From: DASUBV01 sp035532295
Lineage (GTDB): Bacteria > Actinomycetota > Actinomycetes > Streptosporangiales > Streptosporangiaceae
DNA length: 35,570 bases
Direction: 5' to 3'
Assembly: GCA_035532295.1 (NCBI GenBank)
Contig: DATKRH010000139.1
Location: 1-35,570, forward strand
Every line of letters begins with the position of its first letter. The first letter of the stretch is position 1. Both the position numbers and the translations under genes were made by a program. Positions 20,589 through 29,006 of this stretch are shown here, piece after piece. Below the pieces are notes generated by a model. It was not told the DNA's origin, did not search any database, and saw nothing but the letters and a program-made list of their open reading frames with translations.

Positions 20589-23500
20589 GCGCACCGACCC
20601 GGCGGCGCCCGCGCCCGTCCGGTCGCTCTGGCGCGCCCGCCAGCAACCAGGATGCCTGGCTGCGGCGGCTGCGGGGCTACTGCTGGCAGCACCCGCGCCT
20701 GGTCGTGGTGGCCCTGGGCGGATCGCTGCTGGCCACCCTGGTGAGCGTGGCCATCCCGCTGATCCAGCGCGACATCGTGGACAACGCCATCCTGCATCAC
20801 CTGCAGCCGATCTGGCCGGGCGCGACGCTGCTGATCGTCGCGGCCCTGCTCAACTTCGCCGGCGTTTACCTGCGGCGCTATCGCGGCGGCCAGCTGTCCC
20901 TGGACGTGCAGCACGACCTGCGGACCAAGCTGTTCGACTCGCTGACCCGGCTCGATGGCGCGCGACAGGACCAACTGCATACCGGGCAGATCGTCAGCCG
21001 GTCCATCTCCGACCTCAACATGATCCAGGGCCTGCTCAGCATGGTGCCGATGCTGCTGGGCAACGTCCTGCTGTTCGTCTTGTCGGTCATCGTGATGGCC
21101 TTCCTGTCGCCGCTGCTCACGCTCATCGCACTCGCCGTCGGGCCCGCGCTGCTGTTCATCTCGCTGGCCTCCCGGCGCAGGCTGTTCCCGGCGAGCTGGG
21201 CCGCGCAGCAGCAGGCCGCGGATGTCGCCGGCGTCGTCGACGGCGCCGTGACCGGCGTGCGCGTGGTGAAGGGCTTCGGCCAGGAGGAGCAGGAGATCGG
21301 CCGCCTGGCGGGCGCCGGCCGGCGGCTGTACGCCGCGCGGGTTCGCGCCGTCCGGCTGATGGCCCGCTACAACCCGGCGCTGGCCGCGGTGCCCGCGCTC
21401 GGCCAGGTGGGCGTTCTCGCGCTCGGCGGCTGGCTGGCGATCCGCGGCGAGATCCAGCTGGGCACGTTCCTCGCGTTCTCGTCCTACCTCGCCCTGATGA
21501 TCGGCCCGGTCCGGGCGCTGACCAGCCTGATCACGATCGGCCAGGAGGCCCGCGCCAGCGTCATCCGGGTCTATGAGGTCATCGACTCGCGTCCGGTGCT
21601 CACGCAGAAGCCGGATGCGATCACGCTGGCCGCCGGGACGCCGGACATCGAGCTCGACGACGTTCGCTTCGGCTACGTGCCGTCACAGCCGGTGCTGCGC
21701 GGCCTGTCGCTGCGTCTGCGACCGGGCGAGACGCTCGCGGTCGTGGGCACCTCGGGCTCGGGCAAGTCGACGATCTCGATGCTGCTCCCCCGGTTCTACG
21801 ACGTGACCGGCGGCGCCATCCGGGTCGGCGGCCATGACGTCCGCGACCTGACCCTCGACTCGCTGCGCGCCTCGATCGGGATGGTCATGGAGGAGAGCTT
21901 CCTGTTCTCCGATACCGTCCGGGCCAACATCGCCTACGGGCGACCGGACGCCACGCAGGACCAGGTGATCCAGGCGGCCCGGGCGGCCGAGGCCGATGGC
22001 TTCATCGACGAGCTGTCCGACGGGTACGACACCGTGGTCGGTGAGCAGGGACTGACCCTGTCCGGCGGCCAGCGGCAGCGGGTGGCGCTGGCCCGCGCGC
22101 TGATCACCAACCCCTCGATCCTCGTGCTCGACGACGCCACGTCGGCGATCGACGCCCGGGTCGAGGCCCAGATCCACGCCACCTTGCATAAGGTCATGGC
22201 GGGCCGGACCACGCTGCTGATCGCGCACCGCCGCTCGACGTTGCAGCTCGCCGACCAGATCGCGGTCCTCGACGAGGGCGTGCTGGTCGACCAGGGCACG
22301 CACGACGAGCTGACCGAGCGCTGCCCGCTGTACCGCCTGCTGCTCTCCGGGCCGGGGGACGACGCCGAGGGCGTTGACGCGGGAGAGCTCGCTTACTACC
22401 AGAACGAGATCGCCGGCCCGGGCTCGGGCGGCGGGGGCGCAGGCGGCCGGGGCGCGGCGGCCCCGGCGGGCGTCACCCCGACCCTGTGGCCGGCCGTCGC
22501 CGGGTCCGGCTCCGGGCAGGGGGTCGACGGGGTGGCCGCGCCCGGCCGGGAGCAGCTGGCCAGCGCGGCCGCCGCGGCGATCGGGCGGGGCATGGGCGGC
22601 GGCCGGGCCGGGGCTGGCGGCGGTGGCGGCGGTGGCGGTGGCGGTGGCGGCATGCTGGCCGGGATACCGCCGAGCCCGGAACTTCTCGTCAAGGTCGCCG
22701 CACTGCCGCCGGCCACCGATCAGCCGAACGTGGACGAGGCGGCCGCGCGGGCACCCGACCGGCATTTCACGCTGCGCCGGCTGCTGCGGCCGTTCGTGAT
22801 CGCGCTGGTGATCGGCCTGGTGCTGGACGGGCTGGACGCGCTGGCCGGGGTGGCGATGCCCTGGCTGATCCGCGGCGGCATCGACAACGGGATCGAGACG
22901 AAGAAGTTCGCCGAGGTCGCGCTGATCGCGGCCGTGGCCCTGGCCATCGTGCTCGGCGACTGGGTGGTCAACGCCGTGCAGACCGTCGTGGTCGGCCGCA
23001 CGGGCGAGCGGCTGCTCTACACGCTGCGCGTCAAGATCTTCGCGCACCTGCAGCGGCTCGGGCTGGACTTCTTCGAGCGCGAGCTGAGCGGCCGGATCAT
23101 GACCAGGATGACGACCGACGTCGACGCGATGTCCTCGTTCCTGCAGACCGGCCTGATCACCATGGTCAACTCCGCGCTGACCTTCGTCGGGGTGCTGATC
23201 GCGCTGCTGTTCATTAACACCAGGCTCGCGCTCACGCTGTTCACCGTCCTGCCGGTCCTGGTGGCCGCCACCGTCGTGTTCCGGGCGAAGTCCTCGAAGG
23301 CGTACTCGGAGGCCCGGGAGAAGGTCAGCGCGGTCAACGCCGACCTGCAGGAGAACGTGGCCGGCCTGCGGGTCGCCCAGGCTTACCGGCGCGAGCAGGT
23401 CAACGCCGACCGGTTCGCGGGCCTGTCCGGCGCCTACCGGGTCTCGCGGCTGCGGGCGCAGCGCTACATCGCGGTGTACTTCCCGTTCGTGCAGGCGCTG

Positions 23501-24493
23501 TCCACCATCGGCGGCGCGCTCGTGCTGTTCGCCGCGGCGGGCGAGGTGCGCGCCGGCCTGCTCACCGCGGGCGGCCTGATCGCCTACCTGCTGTACGTGG
23601 ACTCGCTGTTCTCCCCCGTGCAGCAGCTCTCTCAGGTCTTCGACGGCTATCAGCAGGCCAACGTCGGACTGCAGCGGATCAAGGGCCTGCTGCGAACCCC
23701 GACGACCACCCCGCAGGCCGCCCATCCCGTCCGGCCGGGCCGGCTGCGCGGCGCGATCGAGCTGCGCGACGTGCACTTCAGCTACGCCGGCCAGACCGCC
23801 GAGGCGATCGGCGGCGTCAGCCTGAGGGTCTCGCCCGGCGAGACCGTCGCGCTCGTCGGCCAGACCGGCGCGGGCAAGTCGACCATCGTCAAGCTGGTCG
23901 CGCGGTTCTACGACGCGACGTCGGGCAGCGTCCGCATCGACGGCACCGACGTCCGCGAGCTCGATCTCGAGGCTTACCGCCAGCAGCTCGGCGTCGTCCC
24001 GCAGGAGCCGTACCTGTTCGCGGGCACGGTCCGCGATGCCATCGCCTACGGCCGACCGGAGGCCAGCGACGCCGAGGTGGAGGCCGCGGCGCGCGGCGTC
24101 GGCGCGATCGAGATGATCTCGCGGCTGCCCGGCGGGTTCCGCCATGAGGTGGCCGAGCGCGGCCGTAACCTGTCCGCCGGGCAGCGCCAGCTGATCGCGC
24201 TGGCGCGGGCCTACCTGGTGGACCCGGCCATCCTGCTGCTCGACGAGGCGACCGCCGCCCTGGACCTGGCGGCCGAGGCCGCGGTCAACCAGGCGACGCT
24301 GCAGCTCACCGCCAGGCGGACCACCCTGCTCGTCGCGCACCGGCTGACCACCGCCGCCGCCGCGGACCGCATCGTCGTCATAACGTCCGGCCAGATCGCC
24401 GAGATCGGCACGCACGCGGAACTGCTGGAACTCGGCGGCACCTACGCGAGCCTGTGGGCCGCGTTCGCCGGCTCCGCCGAGCTGGTCGCGTAG
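20585..24493 (+). CDS. Fused double ABC exporter (TMD-NBD-TMD-NBD)
   Basis: A 1302-residue protein made of two complete exporter half-units in one chain. Half 1 has its membrane domain at about residues 35-340, Walker A GTSGSGKST (near 388), LSGGQ (near 491) and Walker B ILVLDDATSAID (near 512). Half 2 has its membrane domain at about 735-1030, Walker A GQTGAGKST (near 1092), LSAGQ (near 1196) and Walker B ILLLDEATAALD (near 1217). In half 1 the catalytic Glu after Walker B is Asp, so one ATP site is probably degenerate, as in heterodimeric exporters such as TM287/288. A linker of about 110 residues, rich in Gly/Ala and with a run of twelve Gly, joins the halves. It likely exports a lipid-like or drug substrate under control of the upstream MarR protein. 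Confidence 0.93.
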   Translation: MSAPTRRRPRPSGRSGAPASNQDAWLRRLRGYCWQHPRLVVVALGGSLLATLVSVAIPLIQRDIVDNAILHHLQPIWPGATLLIVAALLNFAGVYLRRYRGGQLSLDVQHDLRTKLFDSLTRLDGARQDQLHTGQIVSRSISDLNMIQGLLSMVPMLLGNVLLFVLSVIVMAFLSPLLTLIALAVGPALLFISLASRRRLFPASWAAQQQAADVAGVVDGAVTGVRVVKGFGQEEQEIGRLAGAGRRLYAARVRAVRLMARYNPALAAVPALGQVGVLALGGWLAIRGEIQLGTFLAFSSYLALMIGPVRALTSLITIGQEARASVIRVYEVIDSRPVLTQKPDAITLAAGTPDIELDDVRFGYVPSQPVLRGLSLRLRPGETLAVVGTSGSGKSTISMLLPRFYDVTGGAIRVGGHDVRDLTLDSLRASIGMVMEESFLFSDTVRANIAYGRPDATQDQVIQAARAAEADGFIDELSDGYDTVVGEQGLTLSGGQRQRVALARALITNPSILVLDDATSAIDARVEAQIHATLHKVMAGRTTLLIAHRRSTLQLADQIAVLDEGVLVDQGTHDELTERCPLYRLLLSGPGDDAEGVDAGELAYYQNEIAGPGSGGGGAGGRGAAAPAGVTPTLWPAVAGSGSGQGVDGVAAPGREQLASAAAAAIGRGMGGGRAGAGGGGGGGGGGGGMLAGIPPSPELLVKVAALPPATDQPNVDEAAARAPDRHFTLRRLLRPFVIALVIGLVLDGLDALAGVAMPWLIRGGIDNGIETKKFAEVALIAAVALAIVLGDWVVNAVQTVVVGRTGERLLYTLRVKIFAHLQRLGLDFFERELSGRIMTRMTTDVDAMSSFLQTGLITMVNSALTFVGVLIALLFINTRLALTLFTVLPVLVAATVVFRAKSSKAYSEAREKVSAVNADLQENVAGLRVAQAYRREQVNADRFAGLSGAYRVSRLRAQRYIAVYFPFVQALSTIGGALVLFAAAGEVRAGLLTAGGLIAYLLYVDSLFSPVQQLSQVFDGYQQANVGLQRIKGLLRTPTTTPQAAHPVRPGRLRGAIELRDVHFSYAGQTAEAIGGVSLRVSPGETVALVGQTGAGKSTIVKLVARFYDATSGSVRIDGTDVRELDLEAYRQQLGVVPQEPYLFAGTVRDAIAYGRPEASDAEVEAAARGVGAIEMISRLPGGFRHEVAERGRNLSAGQRQLIALARAYLVDPAILLLDEATAALDLAAEAAVNQATLQLTARRTTLLVAHRLTTAAAADRIVVITSGQIAEIGTHAELLELGGTYASLWAAFAGSAELVA

Positions 24494-24669
24494 CGTCCGC
24501 CGCGGCTGCGGCGCCGGCGCCTGGACCCACATCGGAACTCGCGCTGCCGATCGGTGACGATATCAGGCAGGCCCCGCCTCCGCCACGCCGCAGGACACCG
24601 GCCAGACAATCGCCGACGCCCTGGTCATCCAGCTGCCCAAGGTCGCGGTCCGGTTCTGGTCAGGGCTGG

Positions 24670-24879
24670 TCAGGGTAGCCGGAGGGATCCTGCGCGGATG
24701 CTGGCGGTGAGGGCGGTGAAGGCTTGCGGGGGGAGGATGAGGACGCCGCTCTCAGGGTTCTTGGAGTCGCGGATGGCGATGATGCCGGGGAGGTTGAGGG
24801 CGACCTGGACGCAGGCACCGTTGCCGCTGCTACGGGTGCTGGTGCGCCACTGGGCGCGGGACAGGTCGGGTGCGCTCAC
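24670..24879 (-). CDS. DUF397 domain protein
   Basis: A 69-residue DUF397 protein with the family pattern: QWRTSTRSSGNGACVQVAL, then IIAIRDSKNPESGVLIL and a Phe-containing end. GTG 24879 overlaps the stop of the XRE regulator gene as GTGA, so the two are co-translated. In actinomycetes an XRE/DUF5753 regulator and a DUF397 protein commonly form such pairs. They resemble toxin-antitoxin or developmental control pairs, in which the small protein is thought to modulate the regulator. Confidence 0.88.
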   Translation of the reverse strand: MSAPDLSRAQWRTSTRSSGNGACVQVALNLPGIIAIRDSKNPESGVLILPPQAFTALTASIRAGSLRLP

Positions 24880-25751
24880 TGGGTTTCCCCTTTCCCATGC
24901 TGCCGGGCGATCTCCGCGAGCAGCGCCGTGCTCTGGCCCGGGCGCAGGGCGGCGGCGCGCAGGTGCTCGAACATGAGGATATACCGGCGGATCTCCTGGT
25001 CATAGTCGAGGAACAGGTCGCCGGCCATGCTGTCGAGGTAGACCAGGCCCTGGTCGGCTGGGTCGGGGAACTCCAGCACGATGAACGAGCCGGGCATGCC
25101 GGGGTGGGCGCCGGCGGCGTAGGGGATGACCTGGACGGTCACGTGCGGCAGGGCCGCCGCGTCGGCCAGCCGGGCGAGCTGGGCGGCCATCACGGAGGGG
25201 CCGCCGACCAGCCGCCGCGCGGCGGCCTCGTCCATGATCGCCCACAGCTGCGGCGGGCTGTCGCGGGTGAGTAGTGCCTGGCGTTCCATCCGCGCGGTGA
25301 CCCGGGTTTCTACCTCGGCGGTGGTGGCGTGCGGGAGGGTGCCGGCGATGACGGCGCGGACGTAGTCCTCGGTCTGCAGCAGGCCGGGGATGAACAACGA
25401 CTCGTAGTTGGAGACTGTCCGGGCCTCGGACTCGAAGCTGATGTAGTCGGAGTAGACGGCCGGCAGGTCGGAGCGGTGCGGCTGCATCCAGCCGCGCCGC
25501 CCGGCCTCGCGCAGCAGCACCAGCAGGTCCGCGCGCGGGTCCGGGCTGGTGCCGTACAGGTCCAGGAGCTGGATGAGGGTGGAGCGCTGCGGCAGCTGCT
25601 GGGCGTTCTCCAGCCGGTACAGCGTGGAGCGGTCCTTGCCGGTCCGCTCGGATACGTCCTCCTGGGTCAGCCCGGCGGTCTCGCGCAGCCGCCGCAGCTC
25701 GGCGGCGAGCCGGCGGTGCCGGACGGTGGGCGTGGCGCGCTGTCGGGGCAT
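24876..25751 (-). CDS. XRE-family regulator with DUF5753 domain
   Basis: A 291-residue protein. Residues about 15-70 are an XRE helix-turn-helix (LAAELRRLRETAGLTQEDVS, then GKDRSTLYRLENAQQLP). The rest is a DUF5753 domain (YESLFIPGLLQTEDYVRAV, LWAIMDEAAARRLVGG, VIPYAAGAHPGMPGSFIVLEF, VYLDS). ATG 25751 fits the family start. No Shine-Dalgarno precedes it, but TACACT sits seven bases before the ATG as a possible -10 box, so the message may be leaderless. A set of overlapping repeats 25-60 bases upstream is a likely autoregulatory operator. It is paired with the DUF397 gene. Confidence 0.9.
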   Translation of the reverse strand: MPRQRATPTVRHRRLAAELRRLRETAGLTQEDVSERTGKDRSTLYRLENAQQLPQRSTLIQLLDLYGTSPDPRADLLVLLREAGRRGWMQPHRSDLPAVYSDYISFESEARTVSNYESLFIPGLLQTEDYVRAVIAGTLPHATTAEVETRVTARMERQALLTRDSPPQLWAIMDEAAARRLVGGPSVMAAQLARLADAAALPHVTVQVIPYAAGAHPGMPGSFIVLEFPDPADQGLVYLDSMAGDLFLDYDQEIRRYILMFEHLRAAALRPGQSTALLAEIARQHGKGETQ

Positions 25752-25774
25752 GCCGGGAGTGTACCGAAACTGTG

Positions 25775-25812
25775 AACGCATCAGATGTAAACGCATCTGT
25801 TGCATTTACATC
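25775..25812. promoter_or_regulatory. Nested direct and inverted repeats between the XRE gene and a hypothetical gene
   Basis: GATGTAAA (25784-25791) and TTTACATC (25805-25812) are perfect inverted arms. CAGATG (25782-25787) and CATCTG (25794-25799) form a second palindrome. AACGCATC is repeated directly at 25775-25782 and 25790-25797. This AT-richer block lies where the -35 region of the XRE gene should be and upstream of the divergent gene, so it is a good candidate for the XRE operator. Confidence 0.6.
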
Positions 25813-25864
25813 GGCGGCGAGTGCATCATAGCCAGGACACGCCCGCCCCCGAGAGGAGCACCCC

Positions 25865-26191
25865 ATGACCGAGCCCGGCCACGGCCGCCCGAACGCAGCG
25901 CCCGCCGATCCCGCCGGCTGGATCCGCGCCATCGCCTCCGGCCTCACTGCCACCGGCATCCCCGCCACCACCAACGGCGACCACATCGCCGGCCTGGACG
26001 TCACCGCCGTCATCTGCCCGCCCGGCCGCGCCAGGGCCGAGGTCATGATCGACGAGGACGGCTGGGCCGAACTGCGCTGGTTCACCGACCGCACCGTCCC
26101 GCCCGCCGACGTTGCCGCCGGGATCACCCGCGTCTTAACCGCCATCACCGCCGCCCCGGCCATACTCGCCCCCGACACCGCCCGGCCATGA
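25865..26191 (+). CDS. Small hypothetical protein
   Basis: A 108-residue protein, divergent from the XRE gene, with GAGAGGAG ahead of the ATG. It is probably a small alpha/beta domain: GWIRAIASGLTATGIPATTN, then strands VTAVICPPG and RAEVMIDEDGWAELRWF, then a helix VAAGITRVLTAITAAP. I do not recognise the family. Its stop overlaps the next gene as ATGA. Placement opposite an XRE/DUF397 pair is common for accessory genes in actinomycetes. Confidence 0.7.
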   Translation: MTEPGHGRPNAAPADPAGWIRAIASGLTATGIPATTNGDHIAGLDVTAVICPPGRARAEVMIDEDGWAELRWFTDRTVPPADVAAGITRVLTAITAAPAILAPDTARP

Positions 26192-26409
26192 CCACCCCCG
26201 GCCCCGGCAGCCCGCCTGACCCCGACGAGATGGCCCTGGCCGCCGCCGGGTTCCCCCGCTACCGCCTCTGGCGCCAGTACCGCCCCGACCGCACCCGCTA
26301 CGTCGCCACCGCACGCGACCTCACCGCCCGCCCCCACACCCTCGTCACCCCCAGCCTCGACGAGCTGACCGCCGAACTGGCCGCCAGCAAGCCAGCCGCC
26401 GGGCAGTAA
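26188..26409 (+). CDS. Small hypothetical protein coupled to the preceding gene
   Basis: A 73-residue protein starting in the ATGA overlap with the upstream gene. It reads MALAAAGFPRYRLWRQYRPD, then RTRYVATARDLTARP and a short C-terminal helix. It is basic in the middle and has no signal or membrane segment. Family unknown. A strong hairpin starts 15 bases after the stop. Confidence 0.65.
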   Translation: MTTPGPGSPPDPDEMALAAAGFPRYRLWRQYRPDRTRYVATARDLTARPHTLVTPSLDELTAELAASKPAAGQ

Positions 26410-26423
26410 CCCCGCCGCCCAGT

Positions 26424-26449
26424 CCGGGTCCCGGCCCGCCGGGACCCGG
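26424..26449 (+). terminator. GC-rich hairpin terminator after the small-gene pair
   Basis: CCGGGTCCCGG (26424-26434) and CCGGGACCCGG (26439-26449) form an 11-bp perfect stem with a CCCG loop. There is no T-run, but its position 15 bases past the stop fits a terminator of the 25865-26409 unit. Confidence 0.6.
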
Positions 26450-26787
26450 GATCCCCCGCCCGCCCAGCACCGCCCGCCGGGCCGGACTGCATGCCGCCTG
26501 ACCTCCCGCACGGGGTGGCGGGCCCCCGTCCCGCGCATCCCGATTCCCGCCTGGCAAATGCAATTCGCGGCGCCGCTGACAGCTGACAAGCTGACAGGCC
26601 CCGGAAAGCGACCGGAGAAAGAGCGAGGTAATGACGGGGCAAGCCGATGACCAGCAAGAACAGGCGGAAGAACACGACGGCAATTTACCTATGCTACTTA
26701 AATAGACGGCTATTCTAGGTATCGACACCCGCCCGGAGCGACGTACAGTGGCAGCCAGGTAGGCAGGCGAGAACGGAAGGAGCGGCA
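26450..26787. other. AT-richer intergenic stretch with GCTGACA repeats and a 24-codon ORF
   Basis: Three GCTGACA copies lie at 26575-26581, 26582-26588 and 26590-26596, the last two separated by one A. A short frame at 26631-26705 (24 codons, MTGQADDQQEQAEEHDGN to a TAG) has GAGG only two bases before its ATG, so translation is doubtful. The run around 26680-26735 is AT-rich for this genome and may hold the promoter of the next small gene. Nothing else is recognisable. Confidence 0.4.
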
Positions 26788-27009
26788 GTGGCCAAGAAGG
26801 CCCAGCCGGAGGTCAACGAGATCCACAAAGTTGACAAGTCGGTCGTCGAGAAGGGCGGCTACAGCTCAAGCAACCGGACTGCCGCCGAACTCCCCGTCCC
26901 GCCCCAGAACGTTATGCGGCGCGTCACTGATGCTGATAGAGGCACGGGTACCGAACGAGCGGCAGTAGCCAGCGACCAACAGCAGTCGGCGAGCAGCAAC
27001 AGCGAATGA
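26788..27009 (+). CDS. Small hydrophilic hypothetical protein with in-frame TGA and continuing frame
   Basis: A 73-residue protein starting at GTG 26788, with GGAAGGAG five bases upstream. It is hydrophilic, Lys/Ser/Gln-rich (MAKKAQPEVNEIHKVDKSVV, then a QQQSASSNSE end) and uses more A/T-ending codons than its neighbours. After the TGA at 27007-27009 the same frame stays open for 41 codons to a TAG at 27133-27135 and looks coding (LLDDLPDLASIPADAHQLAA). Either the TGA broke a longer gene of about 115 residues, or a second decayed gene follows. I do not recognise the family. Confidence 0.5.
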   Translation: MAKKAQPEVNEIHKVDKSVVEKGGYSSSNRTAAELPVPPQNVMRRVTDADRGTGTERAAVASDQQQSASSNSE

Positions 27010-27155
27010 TCGGGAGAGGAGGGCGACCCCGGACTGCTGGACGACCTGCCCGACCTAGCCAGCATCCCGGCCGACGCCCACCAACTAGCAGCCCGCCACC
27101 ACGTAACCCATGTATTGCGTCGCCCCTGGCGATAGCTACCGGACATCCACGTTTG

Positions 27156-28484
27156 CTAGCGTGCCGGCGCGGCGGCTGAGGCCTGGACGGCGGCAGCGTC
27201 GGCCGGACCGGCGAGCTCGGCCGGGTCGGTCGGCGCCTGGGCCCGGCCGACCCGCATCTGGCGGATCTCGCGCGGGATCAGGGCCAGCAGCGCGACGATG
27301 ATGATCAGCGCGCCCGCGCCGTACTCGGTGGCGGACACTCCGGCGGCGGCGGCGATGGGGCCGACGACCACCGCGCCGAGGGGCATGGCCATGACCGAGC
27401 CCAGCGCGTCATACGACGACACCCGCGCCTGGATCCGCGGCGGAATGTTCCGGGCCAGCGCCACGGTCCACTGCACCATCATGATCTCCATCGTGACGCC
27501 GAGGCACAGTGACGCCAGGCAGACCACCGGCAGCGGCCACGGCGATGCGAGCGAGATCGGCGAGATCGCGATGGCGCCGCCGATCACCGCGATGAACAGC
27601 ATCGGCCGTCGCGGGGTGAACCTCAGCGAGACGAATCCGCCGACGATCAGGCCGACGGACTCGGCGGCCGTGATCGCGCCCCACGCCGCGGCACCGCCCA
27701 GGTGGGCGCGGGCGACCGCGGGCCCGAGCACCTGGAATCCCCCGTACCAGGCCATCAGGATGACGCCGAACTCCGCGACGATTACCCACAGCCAGGTATG
27801 CGAGCGGAACTCCGACCAGCCGTCGCGCAGGTCGCGGAGCATGCTGCTGCCCTGAGTGGGGCCGTGCGCCGAGACGCGCAGGCTCGCCATCAGCGGAATC
27901 GTCCCGAGCATCCCGGTACCGCAGGCCAGCAGGGCCCAGCCGGGACCGAGCGCGGCTACCGCCAGGCCGGCCAGTACGGCTCCGCCCATCTGGCCGCCGT
28001 TCATCGCCAGCCGGCTGACCGCGCTGGCCTGCTGCAGCAGGCCGGACGGGACCAGTCGCGGCAGCAGTGCCTGCGACGCGGGGTAGAAGATCGCCATGCC
28101 GGTGCCGGTCACGGTCTCCAGCGCGATCATCTGCCAGAGCCGCGGATGACCGGTCAGCACCAGGACCCCGAACGTGCCCTCACCAAGCGCGATCATGATG
28201 TTGCCCGCGATGATGACCAGTTGCGGCCTGATCCGGTCGGCGACGACGCCGCCGATGACGGTGAAGATGAGCGACGGGACGATCTGCGCGGCGAGCACGT
28301 AGGAAAGGTCGGCGGTGGATCCGGTCGCGTCCAGAACCGCGAACGAGACTCCGACCAGCGAGAACGCATAGGCGGCCGGGGCCAGCAGGCGATCGGCGAG
28401 CAAGAGCTGAAAATCTCGGATACCAAGAACAGGAAAACGCCGCAGCGCGCCAGACAGGCGGCGCGCGGGCGCGCACGAGAACAC
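27156..28484 (-). CDS. MFS transporter (EntS-like, MFS_3 type)
   Basis: A 442-residue major facilitator protein with about 12 membrane helices. The N-terminus FPVLGIRDFQLLLADRLL matches the start of EntS/MFS_3 exporters. The loop after helix 2 has GGVVADRIRPQLVIIAGN (the MFS motif A region), and GMAIFYPASQALLPRLVP is a further family block. The group includes enterobactin and macrolide exporters; the substrate here is unknown. GTG 28484 has GGAG six bases upstream and is preferred to ATG 28505, which has none. A perfect GACAGCTGTC palindrome (28507-28516) lies about 25 bases before the start and may be an operator. Confidence 0.88.
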   Translation of the reverse strand: MFSCAPARRLSGALRRFPVLGIRDFQLLLADRLLAPAAYAFSLVGVSFAVLDATGSTADLSYVLAAQIVPSLIFTVIGGVVADRIRPQLVIIAGNIMIALGEGTFGVLVLTGHPRLWQMIALETVTGTGMAIFYPASQALLPRLVPSGLLQQASAVSRLAMNGGQMGGAVLAGLAVAALGPGWALLACGTGMLGTIPLMASLRVSAHGPTQGSSMLRDLRDGWSEFRSHTWLWVIVAEFGVILMAWYGGFQVLGPAVARAHLGGAAAWGAITAAESVGLIVGGFVSLRFTPRRPMLFIAVIGGAIAISPISLASPWPLPVVCLASLCLGVTMEIMMVQWTVALARNIPPRIQARVSSYDALGSVMAMPLGAVVVGPIAAAAGVSATEYGAGALIIIVALLALIPREIRQMRVGRAQAPTDPAELAGPADAAAVQASAAAPAR

Positions 28485-29006
28485 GAAAGGCTCCGATCTG
28501 AGCATCGACAGCTGTCAATGCTAGCTGGCCAGGCCACCGGCCCGAAACTCAATTACCCCCCGGTGCCAACCCGGCCAGACAGCGGATTCTTCCCGGCGCG
28601 CACTCGCTCTAGCTGCGGAAAGGCGGAAGCGAACCAAAGATTGCCGAAGCCCGGGAGCCCGCTCCCGGAGGGAAACCAGTGAGAACGCTACTAGTCATCG
28701 CTTTCCGCGCACAACAAAGCTGACGGATAGCGGGCGAGCACGATGCTGAGCCCTCGCCTGAGCCCGCGCCTGATCCCGCGCCGGGCTGGCGCGCGCTGGC
28801 GGGCTTCCCGCCGGTGTTAGCCTGGCCCGGGCTTGCAGCGGTTTGACCTGCTGGAGGCGCAACAGGCAAGATCGGCAGTGCTGGTCGCGCCCGGCCGCAG
28901 ATGCCGGGCAAGATGCCAGGAGCCCTCCCGTCGGCAGCAGCCGGAGTTCGGGCAGCCCGGCAGGACAGCGGCCAGCCGAGCACATGTGAAGGGAGCTGGT
29001 TCGTCG
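28485..29006. other. Intergenic region before the molybdenum hydroxylase operon
   Basis: About 500 bases without a convincing gene. It contains the GACAGCTGTC palindrome (28507-28516). A CCGGGAG-CCCG-CTCCCGG hairpin lies at 28651-28668. Three imperfect copies of a 12-base GCCTGAGCCCGC unit occupy 28745-28779. The coxL-type Shine-Dalgarno is at 28989-28995. The region probably holds the promoters of both divergent units, but no promoter boxes stand out. Confidence 0.5.

Noticed and set aside
24558..24710. Coding-like stretch after the ABC exporter (reads QTIADALVIQLPKVAVRFWS)
   Set aside because: Codon use is good but there is no start codon in frame, and it overlaps the end of the DUF397 gene on the other strand. 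It may be a gene remnant, but the evidence is too thin to annotate.
26631..26705. 24-codon peptide MTGQADDQQEQAEEHDGN... as a real gene
   Set aside because: Its GAGG lies only two bases from the ATG, there is no recognisable family, and no conservation can be tested here. It is kept only as a note on the intergenic region.
28665..28930. Cobalamin riboswitch before the molybdenum hydroxylase (GGGAAACCAGTGAGAA and a later GCCAGGAG resemble parts of it)
   Set aside because: The conserved core between them and a proper B12 box are missing, and the spacing is too long. The resemblance is partial and probably chance.
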